From Neelides folsomi (Eukaryota > Arthropoda > Collembola > Neelipleona > Neelidae): a stretch of 64,000 nucleotides of DNA. The notes beneath the pieces were generated by a model. That model searched no databases. It was not told where the DNA came from and was given only the letters and a program-made list of their open reading frames with translations. Below, piece after piece: positions 24,701 to 37,100 of the stretch. The translations under genes and the position numbers were made by a program. Where the stretch lies: assembly GCA_034687125.1 (NCBI GenBank), contig JAQGBZ010000255.1, positions 1 through 64,000 on the forward strand, read 5' to 3'. Position 1 is the first letter of the stretch. Each line of letters starts with the position of its first letter.

Positions 24701-27700
24701 AGCTGACATGTGGAGTGAAGTATTCTGACAAAAAAGTAATTTAATTGTAATCTTTAATTAAATGATCAAGAAATCAAGATCAAATTAATAAAAATATTTT
24801 AATCAATTACTCCATCTTTATCAATTTGATCAAGAAGATGAGAATGAACATTGAGGATGAGTCTCATTGTTTCTCTGTGTCCGTTTTTGGCCGCCAAGTG
24901 CAGCGGAGTTCTTCCTAAATGATCCCTATGAAGCAAAGCACCTTTCTTCATTAAGACCTGCACAACACGGAGTTGGCCTTCTTGGGCTGCCAAATGCAGA
25001 GGTGTTTCACCTTTACCATTTCCCTCATTGATCACAGAGTTGTTTCCTCTGATTATCAGAATTTGGCGAATTATATTCACTCGGCCGTATCTGAAAGGCA
25101 AAGAGTTTCAAAAGAAAGTTCAAAAAGAGAGAGATAAATGGAAAACTCGAATACAATATCAATTTTAACATCAGTACACCTGCACGTATTTTACTTATGT
25201 TATAAATAAAATAAAATTTTTGTTAATTAATTTTCAGAAATACAGATTTAATAGTCATATGAAATATTTCAAAGGCTTCCTAATTAAACTAACTTCAATG
25301 ACAGGAGAGTTTCGTTGGAAAGCAATTGGAAAGACCCACGCTGGTATTTCCACACTTACATTATTATTGTCATTAATAAAATCCAATTAAAAGGTAACCA
25401 GCTTTTGTCTAACTCAACCAATGAACAAATTAGCTTGAAATCCTCAAAAAGATTCAATTAGCTACACAAAAGTCCTTTGAATTTTGTGGTTTTGTATTTA
25501 CATTAGTACTTCTCTGATTTTGACTTCCATGAATCGATTAATGGGATTTAATTAATATTTTATAATTATAATTAAGGTTTCTTCGTTCACCTGCAAGCAA
25601 TATGAAATACGTTTTCTCCCTCATTATTTTTTGCAATGATGTTGGCTCCTAATTTGAGGAGCATGGATGAGGTTTTGATATGCCCTTGTTTTGCGGCATA
25701 GTGGAGCGGTGTGAAACCATACTTGTCCGTTTCCTCCAAAATAGAAGTGATTTCTCCCTATAAGTAAGAGACACATTTGAAGGACTGCATTTGATTAAAA
25801 AGAGAATGATTGAAAATACACAAGTGTCTCCTTCCAGAATCTTTTCAAGTTCTCCTCCATGGATGACAGAAATATGGAGAACATTTCTTTGATCATTGTC
25901 TTTGAGGAAAATGTTAGCCCCGAGCCGGACAAGAACGGACATTGATCTCCATCCGTTTCTAGAAGCTGCTAAATGAAGGGGAGAACGTCGCTCTTTATCC
26001 AAAACGTTTATTGACGCTCCCTTGTAGAAAAGAAATGTTGAAATGAGTAAACGTTATAAAAGTTGAAATTGGTAAAATTGTACCGACCTGGGATACGAGA
26101 TATTCAACTAGCTCATAATGATCGAACATAGCAGCACAATGCAATGGCGTCATTCTCTGAAGATCGCAAGACTTCAAACAAGTGTCCTTTTCTTCCGGTT
26201 GAAGCTGGAAGTGGCGGAAATTAAAAAGTGAATAAATAACTTAAATGTGCTATTACATATTTTTATTTAGTTGTAAGTACATACTACCATAGTATAGTGT
26301 TTTGATATGTACATTGTATTTATTAAGTACCATACATGTATGATGTATGTTAGAAACGATTAAAGAGAAATGTTGAAAATGAAAAGTTCTTACCGTAAAC
26401 ATCAACTTGACAATTTCCATTGATCCTTGTGAACAAGCCAAGTGGATTGGTGTAGAAAGATCATACTGTTGAGTTGAAATTTTAGCCCCTGACCTCAAAC
26501 ATAATTCAACTGCTCGAATGTCACCGCCGTGGACAGCAGAATGGAGAGGAACATTCCCCTCAGAGTCATAAAAAGCAATCATTTCTTCGCGTGTACATCC
26601 ATTGCTTTCTCCCCAACTCAAGAGAATCTCCATTGAACGTGAACTTGCATGTTTTGCTGCTTCATGAATGGGAAAAAACCCGTGTTTGTCTTTCTTTCTT
26701 GGACACGCTCCAATATCATATAGCTGGAATTCAGGGAATTTACGAATTTTTAATAAATATTTAAACCTCACACTTACCAGAATTCTCATGCATTCTTCGT
26801 TATCACTGATGGCCGCCAAATGAAGCGCCGTTCTTCCGTGTTCTCCTCCTTGGCAAGTATCTAAATGATCTCGATATTTGGCCAATATTTTCAATGACTC
26901 GATTTTATTTAATTCGCAAGCCAAATGAAGAGGTGATTGGTTTCTGGAATTTAGAGCTCTGGTGTCTGCTCCACTAATTTTTTAAATAATTTTTAAACAT
27001 TTTCAATAAAAAAATTCAAAAAATTTTAATGATGAATTAAGAATTTATTGAGAATTAATGAAATTTGGATTTTAAGAGTAAAGATTTGTTGGTTACTTTG
27101 CAAGTAGAAAATCTAATGCTTTGAGTGCTTCAACCTCAACAGCTAAATGTAAAGGTGTATTGAGAAGACTATCTGTTAAATCCAAACTCCCATTGAACGA
27201 AACGACAACTTCGAGAATTGAAACATGGTTTCGAACAGTGGCCTGATGAACCGGAGCTCTTCCTCGTCCATCTCTCACATCCAATTTGGTTGGATCTCCA
27301 GTAATGATTCGTGTAAAATCCTTAACGTTCCCTGCTTCTGCAACCTTAAATTAACATAGAATTAATATTAGAATAAGAATGCTACATAGAAGGAAAATCT
27401 TAAACCTGAATAACTTCAGTTGCCGATGTTGATGTTTTCTTTAACCCGATAAGCCTTGCTATATGCTTGAGCTTTTCACTCACTTCCTCCTGAACGACTG
27501 TTTTAATCTCGTTAAGATGTGGGAACTTTATATCTATATTAATAGTTTTATGCTCCTCTTTGGAGTTCATCTTTTTAATCAGAGAAAGAAGCTGAGATTG
27601 GAAAGAAACGGGAAAGCAGAAGAAACTGATCCGTAGAAAGGCGCGCAGCTCTGATTTATCCAACCCAACTTGTTGCAAGGCAAGGGGAATAAACGCAGGC

Positions 27701-28488
27701 AAGTGACTTGACATGCTTTTATGATTAATATAAGCCCTTCTTTATGATTATAATTTACAATAATACTTTTCCATAATAAAATAATAAGTACCACACATGT
27801 TTACCGATATAACATCAATACGTTTAATACAGATATATGAAGTATGTATGTATTAATAATATAAGATTGGTATACTTATAATATTTATCCATTTGATAAT
27901 ATAATATAAAAAAATATATTGTAGATACGAAAAGTAAAATTGGAAATATTCAAACAATGCATGTCAGTAGCATGTAAAGATGAACCATTTAGAAACTTCT
28001 AAACTACTGAAGAAATCAGATGTCTAATAATTTAATTAAAATATTTAATTAAAAACACAAATTTTTTTCATAATTGACTTTTGATAAAAGATTTTCTACT
28101 CAATTTAAAGTTGTAGAACTTTTTATAGCTAATTTTATAAATTCATATAAAATATCAGATTTTACGAACTCGTTATAAATCACGAGTGTTAGAAATAATT
28201 TATGCATTAAATCTTATATTAAACCAATAACCTTTCATATATAATTAATTATAAATGAATATAATTTATTACCCTTAGAATTCTGAAAGGGCTGTCTCTA
28301 ATGTCGCAAGTTCCTTCCATTGTTTCATGCACAAGTTGAAAAGGAGAGTTGAATCCATTTTCAAGTCCGTCGCCGATTCTTGGTCCCGAAGTACAGCAAC
28401 TAAGACAGTTGATTTCGGAACAAAATAACATTTTACGAGGATGAAAAATCGGTCGAACGCGAGGTTTTTTTAGCGAACAAAAGTTCAT
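21747..28488 (-). CDS. TrpA1: TRPA1 cation channel (insect TrpA1)
   Basis: Plasma-membrane cation channel opened by heat, electrophiles or irritants in sensory neurons. Exons: 28273-28488, 27406-27570, 27097-27344, 26778-26973, 26394-26723, 26088-26204, 25820-26020, 25591-25757, 24811-25090, 24410-24724, 24179-24307, 23850-24077, 23626-23753, 23325-23468, 23132-23258, 22717-22969, 22565-22629, 22252-22411, 21985-22109, 21747-21908. This gives about 1250 residues. It has a long ankyrin-repeat array (GEHGRTALHLAA, GRTPLHLAAKNGH and others), then six membrane segments. The pore is SLLRTFSMMLGDLDF, the last helix MPILLMNLLIG, followed by LAVGDIESVRRNAQLKRLAM, all characteristic of TRPA1 rather than painless, pyrexia or waterwitch. 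The first exon and the second exon (own ATG at 27570, also in frame from 27714) both end in phase 0, so alternative N-termini are possible. The N-terminal exons are the least certain part. Confidence 0.93.
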
Positions 28489-31400
28489 TGTTTGTCTTAT
28501 TGGAATTGGATTACCAAACTTTTAAAAGCTTTAAAGTGTTCACCAATCATATTTAAGGATTTAATTATGCTGTCACTCATATTAGTAGATAATAATAATA
28601 ATGATATGATAAATTTTAAATATATAGAATATAACAATACAAGTGCTTGTAATTTTGCCACTCTCGAAAGAAAATTTTGGGTTAAATCCTCTCCAAACTC
28701 CGGCGAATGAGTCAATGAGGAAAGAATATTTCAATTTGTAAAGTCAACAAAATGAGAAGGATATTCCGTGCCGCCATCAATTTAGTGTCCATTACTTATT
28801 ACTTATACCTACCTATGTATTTAATATTACTCCCGTGAACCATGAGTATTTTTGATCAACGATGAAGCATCTCCCATGAAAAAATTGGCATTGTTTTTCA
28901 TCCTTTGCATTCATTAATTTGAACTTCTCTCATTTCGAGTTATTTCTCTGGAGCTTTCACCAAATTATCATACTTGGATCCATTCCTGGGCCGAAGGTCA
29001 TGTTCTTTATGGCATTGAAGTGTGTGCAAGTCTGATCTCATAATTCTTTAATGCTGATGATATTCATTCAAATAAATTAGCCTCCTTTCTCCCCTTAATA
29101 TCCCAAATGGCCTCCCACTCTTTTTGTAATTAATTTAAGAATTGTCTACCGTTAGATCGATCACATGTGAGCAAAATGGCTACAATTAAATAAAAATTCA
29201 TTATTCTAATGCATATTCACTATCAACTTTTAATTTTACTCACAACTAAATACTATAGAGTATATATACTGTATACAATGTAATGTATCTGTATATTAAC
29301 TTACTCGTATTGTTACTGTTTATATATAAATATAATGCTAAGATGTACTAAAATAGCTAACTACATTTTATATACATAATTCCAATGACTTTTCACGTAT
29401 TGACTATGTTACACATTGTTAATATATTTAAGTATAAACAAGGACAATTTTTTATTTTTTGTTCATGTTTCGTGTTGTGAAGATTATGTGCGTTTATTGC
29501 TATAAAGTATTGCTATGTATTTGCTATATTGCAAACATCTTCCATGAATAGCATGAAGATTATAAAAAAGCTTCTTGGCGTGATATGCGTGAATGCGTTG
29601 TTAATGTTTGATCAACATAACATAAGTATTAAATTATTAATTGTATGTAATATAAGAGTAATTTTTTATGAGTTTTGAGTCTTATCTTTTATGAGTATAC
29701 CAAACAAATGTCAAGGGTGTCAAATATAAATTCAAAAAACATAATTGTAATTTTAAATGCATCTGCCATTATGTACATAATAATTAAACGTTTGCTTACG
29801 TTAATTCTAACTACTGGAGAACCCTCAATTAAAACCTGAATTTCAGTATTAACAAATATAATAAGTTTGATCAGTTTTGATCTTTTTATTGAACCATAAT
29901 AGGATTATAGAAAGTAAACAAAATCATTAAAATATAAGTAATTGACAAAATGAGAAATGTTTATAAACTGGGCTAAGGACAATTCATGGTTCTGATTTTC
30001 AAGTTAAAGGATCTATTCTTATAAGATTTATTATGAATTGAGTTCAAGTTTTCTAAACAAATAATTGGTTGGATTTATTTTATATAATTTTTTTTATTTG
30101 ACCATTGGTCGTTTTACAGTATTTCGGGTATTAATTTTACAATAAATGACATAATGCTTTTTTAGTACACGTAGCGTCTATCGTAAAGTAATGTTGAATA
30201 TAGGAATAGGTATATGTGTATAATTAAATATATAACTTACTTCCTTTATACAAATAAGTTTGCATTTTGCCTATTCTTACGAACGAATACAATGATATGC
30301 TACTTAACAATATTCAAAAGTTTTAGATAAACTACTTATTGTTTGATGAAAATTTAATTTGCCAACTCCTCCTTCTTGTTGTTTTGTTTAAACGAGTCAA
30401 ATATATCGATCTGTAATTCTATTGCAAACAATGCAAAATGACATATGAATTGCCAATTAATCATTAATAAATTAATTAATAAAACCCATTTCAATTGAAA
30501 ATATTATTCATAATGTCTACCTAGACAAATATGTATTATAAAAGTCCTTGAAAAAAATAATTTTTATCATTCATATAAGATCAAATTGCCTTTCAACTTT
30601 TACATTTCCACATTTAACTCCTGACTGTCAAAAACTCCCCGTTAAAAACCGAATAGAGGAAATACATCATTTCCTTATTATTTTATTGCTACTTACTTTC
30701 AATATTAGAAGTTGGAACTTCTCTGATAAAAGTCTCTCGCAGATTCAGACAGTGAGTGGTTAAAGTCTTATCGACGGAATAAATAACATTTAAGTGAATA
30801 AAGGAAGGCCAAACCCATCTTCATTTTATTCTTTGTTGGGTTTGCCATTCAAAAGACGATTAAAGCGAAGCGTGGTGGGAAAGCAGAAGTTGTTGGTAAG
30901 GTTGAGTCCTAACTTCCATTCCCATCAGGTCGCTGTAAACAAGGTTGGTGGATCAGGAGTGTCCCTCAATCCCAAGTGGAAGAGGTGAGAAGGGAAGGGA
31001 TAAGAAAGCTAATGGCAAACGAGTTCTCCTTCAACAAGAGTCAGTTGAGATTTGCTACTCCTTCAACAATGAAGGCTCCTCACCCTCCTCGTGTTGAACA
31101 ATGTCCATCTCCTTCATTCGTGGGGCAGATCAACTAGGAGGGATTTCCAAAGAGTCAAAACCATACAAGTAACAACTCTCAATTTATATATTTTTTCTCT
31201 TCTTTACATTAATCTTCTTTTTTACTAGAAATACAAAATATACATTCTTTTACCTTAAACCATTAAATTATATAATTTTAATAAACTATACTGGTATCGT
31301 TATTTCAAGGATAGAGTTAGACGAAGTTGTAAAAAGAATTGTAAAGCAATGAAGCAGCAAGGAAAAGAGTTTGATATGTCAAGTAGAGTTTTCATACTGT

Positions 31401-34149
31401 TACAATATAGGTATTTAACTTTCATATTAGTAATCGTTACAAATAAGAGAAAATTGGAACATTATCAAACTTGACACTTGAGCAGATTATTAAACATGTA
31501 GTAATGTTTAATCTTTAAGAATTTTATTGATTATTACATCTTATTTGCTAATATGTGCTTACATCAAGCACCTATTTATTATTCACTCGGTATTTTTTGT
31601 ATTTTTTACCCAATTCAATAGTTTTACATTTTGATTACCCATGTGCCGGTAATTCGCCATGTGCATTGCACATAATCAAGTTTGATAAATTGTAAGCTTA
31701 TGAATACCTTAATTATATTTAGCACACGAATTCCTAATGACAGAATTGCGCGCTACTCTTTCCAAACATTTAGCAGATTACGTGAAAAACCAAATATGGT
31801 ATTTTTATGCGTCAAAGAGAGAAATAGGTTTATGGTGATCATTTCAACACTCGCAAGAAAACCCATGGAATAAAAACCCCCAATCTTTGTATTATTTTAA
31901 TCTAAACTATTTGAATTTATGTCTGTTGCAATGAACATTAAATGTCTTGAGGTTCCTCCGAATTTAGAGATTTAGACATGGAAAGTTGAGTAAATCTATT
32001 TATAAATCTAATCATATCTTGATCGGCGGATGATGGAAGTATCATTGTGGTGGTTTAAACAATGGATGATGGGATGATGCATGGAGCATAGGAGGATCTC
32101 ATCATCCACACCACCTGTGTGTCAGTGGCCCTCTCGGACCTTCGTTCAAGAGAAGAAAGTGAATGAGACATGAGGAGGCGTGTTATGGTATGGTAGATGT
32201 TGGGCGAGACGGTCAGGTTGTCCTCTTGACTAGATGAGAGTTAGGGGCTTCCCTATAACAAATATGTAGAATTGGGGTCAAATTGCAAAAGTGAATGTTT
32301 CTTCCATCTCATCCGAAATCCCACTCATTATTCCTTCATATAACTTTACATACAGATCGTTAGTATTAAATCATATCCTTTTGTGTGTATATCTTGCAGA
32401 TGCCCTCCTTTTATTTGGATGGTCAGTAGCGTGGTTAATTTCATTCTTAATAACCATGATCTATCTTTTTCATTCCGCAGATTCGTCACCAAAGTTGAAC
32501 TTTTGTTTGGTGTGAGTGTTTGGTGAATCTCCTTGTTTTCCCAGTTTAATAAAGTGCTAACCAAAGTGAGTGATGAGGTGCGTGGACAAGTCATCTGAAT
32601 GGTAAAATATAGAATGCCTACATGAATGATGGCAAGATTCGCCAAGTCGAAGAGTTGGAACCTTGACACAAACAGGTGAGTCTTTTTTGCCTTTAGACCA
32701 TTAGAAACGAATCGAAAGCGATGCCCTCAATTATAACTTGCGAATTTTGATTGACTATTTGCACCAAAGGCGAGGGCTTTTTCACCAACCAAAAAATTAA
32801 AATTTCTTAATTGTAGTAAGGAAGAATTGATAACAAGTGGTTTAATCCCTTTCTTGTCGGCTTCAACTCTTAAAGATATGGATGCACGGATGGAGATAAT
32901 AACAATAGTTTTTGCCACAGGAGAGTGAGCAAGGGTCTAGGTAAAACCTAGAAGGTTTTATTGCGAAATATCTGAGACCTAACAAAGCATGCTTGAGGCA
33001 TTATGAATGGTAAATTAGCACTGTTTTCATACAGAGACTCAAACCCTATAATATTCTATGTTATATTGTTAAGCTTATTAATTTTAAAGTCAGCATTATT
33101 CATTTATAAATTATTAAATTATTTAAAGCCTTTGCGATATTCATTCATTTATTCACTGAATTTTGCCAGGTGGGTAATTAATTAATTAAATTGATCTTTA
33201 AGCTCCTCACTCATTGTCTTCTGCTATTTTAGCTTTTATGATGTGTATTTATGAACATAAACCTATAATTATTTGCAAAAACAGCCGTAAATAATTAAGC
33301 ACTCTTTAGATAGATATGCAACTTACCACTAAGGTAAGTGGAATTGTCAGTTATTAGAATTTTGAGTTTTATAAATGTAACATGATTAGCAAAATGCATT
33401 CAAAATTATTAAAACGCTTTACGATTTTCTAAAAAAACAATTCAATGTTCATTAATGCATTACCTAGATAAAATAAAGAGGCTATGCCTCTATGACTTTC
33501 ATAATGGATTATAATTTTATAATAATTTCAATCCCCTTTCATTATTCATTATCTAGTTGACAATTACTAATGAATTAAAACATTATGTGTTCATAAGCGA
33601 CATTATCAGAAATAATTAATTGTGGTATAAGTGTTTGAGTTCTCGTGTCCATTCATTGTTCAAAAAGGGCCCCAATGGTCTATGGTGTTGAATGAATGAA
33701 TTTAAAGGATAAATTCTCACGAGTAGAGACAGCGTGCATTCTGTCGAGTCGGCACTTTCTTGGCATCTTGTCTTGCTATTTGCTATCCATTCAATGTAGC
33801 AAAGAACGTGGTAGAGAAGCTTGCAATATTAATGTAACTCTTGTGCTCTGGCTAACAAATCAAGTTGAACCAGTTTGGTGCCGGCCGCAGGGACCGCTTC
33901 CTCAGCTTCCCATTAAAAGAGTTCAATAATACATATTGGGTGAGAATTTCCCCAAACTTTCCTTCTTTCCTTCTCTTCCTCATGGGATGATTATTAAATG
34001 CAATAGGGCCCATGTACTGCATCCTGAATAGCTCCCCACACACCCTCAGGCCTTTGGGATCTTAAAAGGATGAATGAAATGACATTTGATGAGATCGAAC
34101 GACATGATTGATATTTTAATCCAAATTAAATATTTAATCCTATTTAAAC
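28489..34149. other. Gene-poor interval between TrpA1 and the ABC transporter
   Basis: Mostly AT-rich. GC-richer patches lie at about 30800-31140, 32030-32260 and 33650-33950. The first contains short plus-strand frames at 30794-30988 and 31012-31137 and a GTGAGA motif that could be a splice donor; the others hold only short frames. None resembles a known protein. They may be untranslated exons, promoters or a non-coding transcript. No other feature is supported. Confidence 0.4.
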
Positions 34150-37100
34150 ATGTTGGGTGATAGCTCTCGAGAAGGCCGAGTCAGTTCGAGCATTGGGGGA
34201 ACAACGGGACTGAAGAAGTTCCGGCTCTTGCTATGGAAGAATTACAAAATCCACACGAGACATCATGTCCAAACAGTGGTCGAGCTGTTGTTCCCTCTTC
34301 TCTTTACCACCGTCCTCGTCATCGTTAGAAACGTCGTTCATCCGGACTATATCAACGAGCCAACCATTTACGACCCATTTGACATCAAAGGAGCCTCCCC
34401 TCTGGTTGTGAGGAAAAAATGGTAATGTGATCGAGGCATATAGGATTTCTTGGCTTTCGCTGAATTTCGCTCCCATCATCACGCAAAGACCCCACAACAG
34501 AATGATTGTTACTACTAGACCATGATACCATTTTCCATTTTTTCCAGCAACGAGATATTCTACACACCAAAAAATGAAATCATTGACAAGTTAATGGAAA
34601 AAGTGCGAATCGACTTTTTTGTCTCGCCCACTGATGGCCTCAACTATACATGTAATTGAGTTTTGCAAAACAAATTGCAAATGTGTTCGCTTTCTCCAAA
34701 TGCAATAGGGCTGCATTCCATGCTAATTTCTTTATTTTTTGGCCCATTTAGTTAAAGGATTTAATAGCGAAGTGGACCTTGTAACGTCTTACATGAATTC
34801 GGCGGCCAAACAAGGAAGTTCTTTAGAAACTTCTGCGGACTTTGAAACGACATCGCCAATTCTTGGAGCTGTGGTCTTTACAAATGCATTTCCTCAAAAG
34901 GGCTTGCCTCGGAAAATCGAATATTCCTTGAGGTTCCCTGCATCCCAAAGAAGCTCTTTTGACCTCATCAGCGAGAGATTTGGGATTAAACCTGCCTGGT
35001 TCACTGAGCTCATTTATCCTCTTTTTCAATTATTAGGACCAAGAAGTCCACAACAACCTACAGGTGGATTGCCAGGTAATCCATTTAACTTACAATTCTT
35101 ATCTCAAAATCTTAATTGTTTGAACAATGAATCGTATGATCAATGAATGTTCATTTTAGGTTATTATCAAGAGGGATTTCTTTATTTGCAATACGCAATT
35201 GATACAACATTAAGTCGAGAATTATTGGGTGAAGAAGAATTGAAGGAATATGAAACGTTTGACATTCGACTTCAGAGGTTTCCTTATCCGCCCTACATTG
35301 ATGACAAGTATTTATTCGCACTTCAAGCATGGCTACCTCTCATTACAATGCTCTCTTTTATTTATCCTGTCATCAATATTACAAAGTCGGTTGTTCACGA
35401 GAAAGAACGGAGGCTAAAGGTATTCGTTTTAAATTCACTACTAAGCCCCTGTCCAACTAACAAAAGAGGTCATGTCAAAATGTGATTTCTCACAGATCGT
35501 TCGATGGATTATCTTGAAAATTTTATAGCATATCATTACACTATATAGTACCAACCATGCCAATTTTCAGAAATATTCACTGATCGGAATACTAATTATG
35601 GCGGAAAGTTCAAATTTCAGGTGCCAGAAAACAAAAGAGATTCTCATTTCCCTTCGATTTATCAATACTCACATAAAAGATATCACAATTGATTTAGGTT
35701 TTTAGTGTCTAAACCATGTTAATATAGTTCACAATGCCAAAATTAACTTATATGATTAAATGCGATCGAGTTTTATAAGATATTTTCCTCGTGCAAAGTG
35801 AGGTTAAATAAAGTATTGCGAATTAAACATAATTGTCTTAACATTTATATTGATTGATTAATCTTACACAAAATAAATTAATTGTTGTAAGTGTATATAA
35901 TTGTTCTGGCTTTTTAAATGGACATTTATTCTTAATGGTTGGTACTATATAGTGTAATGATATGCTATAAAATTTTCAAGATAATCCATCGAACGATCTT
36001 TGAGAAATCACATTTTGACATGAACTCTTTTGTTAGTTGGACAGGGGCTTATATAGAATTTAATTTTTATATTAGCTTTAAAATTTTATCCAATCATTAA
36101 AATGCTCATTTTGTTAAAATCAATTCTTGTAGGAATCAATGAAAATGATGGGTTTATCAAATTGGCTTCACTGGTCAGCTTGGTTCGCCAAATCTTTTGC
36201 ATTTCTCTTGATCTCTATCTTGGTCATGACAATTCTTATTAAAGTAAGTCACTAGTGCGAGACTCGTTAAAAGAAAAAAAATCCGTCCTTTTTCATTAAT
36301 CTTGACATGATTACGAAATCTTCTCAAAAAGTCTGACCCATTTTTATTTCACTTTTTTATAGGTAAAACTTGTGGCTAATCTTGCTATCCTGTCAGAATC
36401 TGATGGAACAATTATATTTTTCCTTTATTTAATATTTGTTTTTTCTGTCATATGTTTTGCCTTCTTTGTCTCTGCACTTTTCTCAGCCGGTAAACTTTCT
36501 AACATTTTTCCATTACTGTATAAAAACTTTATAGGTATAATTCACACAATGAAGTGTTCTATTAATTTCATCTCTAAAGATTACAATATAAATATACGAA
36601 TTGAAATGTAAACAAAAAAATCTCTTTAATAATTCAAAGTTCAATTACGGAATCAAAATATCAATTTGAATTTTTTAGCAAACTCGGGAGCAACGGCTGC
36701 AGGAGTGCTTTGGTTCATTTCATTTGTTCCTTATTTTTTCCTCCAACCCCGGTACAATCTTCTGTCGCGAGCATTCAAAATTGCTTGTTGTCTTTTTACA
36801 AACGTTCCTATTGCATTCGCGTGTCAGATAATGTGCCAGTTTGAGGGGACGGGAGCGGGTCTCCAATGGGGAACTATTTTCCAGGGATCGAGCCCTGATG
36901 ACAATTTTTCAATGGGTGACTGCTTCGTAATGATGGCATTCAACGGTGTTTTCTACATGGTTTCGGCCATTTACATTGAGACTGTGTGGCCAGGAGAGTT
37001 TGGAGTTTCACTCCCTTGGTACTTTCCTTTCACTGTGAGTTTAAAACCTTCAAATTCAATTTCTTAATGTCTTAAAATTTAATAATGGCTTAAATGAATA

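Noticed and set aside
32346..32669. 107-codon minus-strand frame in the gene-poor interval
   Set aside because: No domain, no splice support, unremarkable composition for a chance frame.
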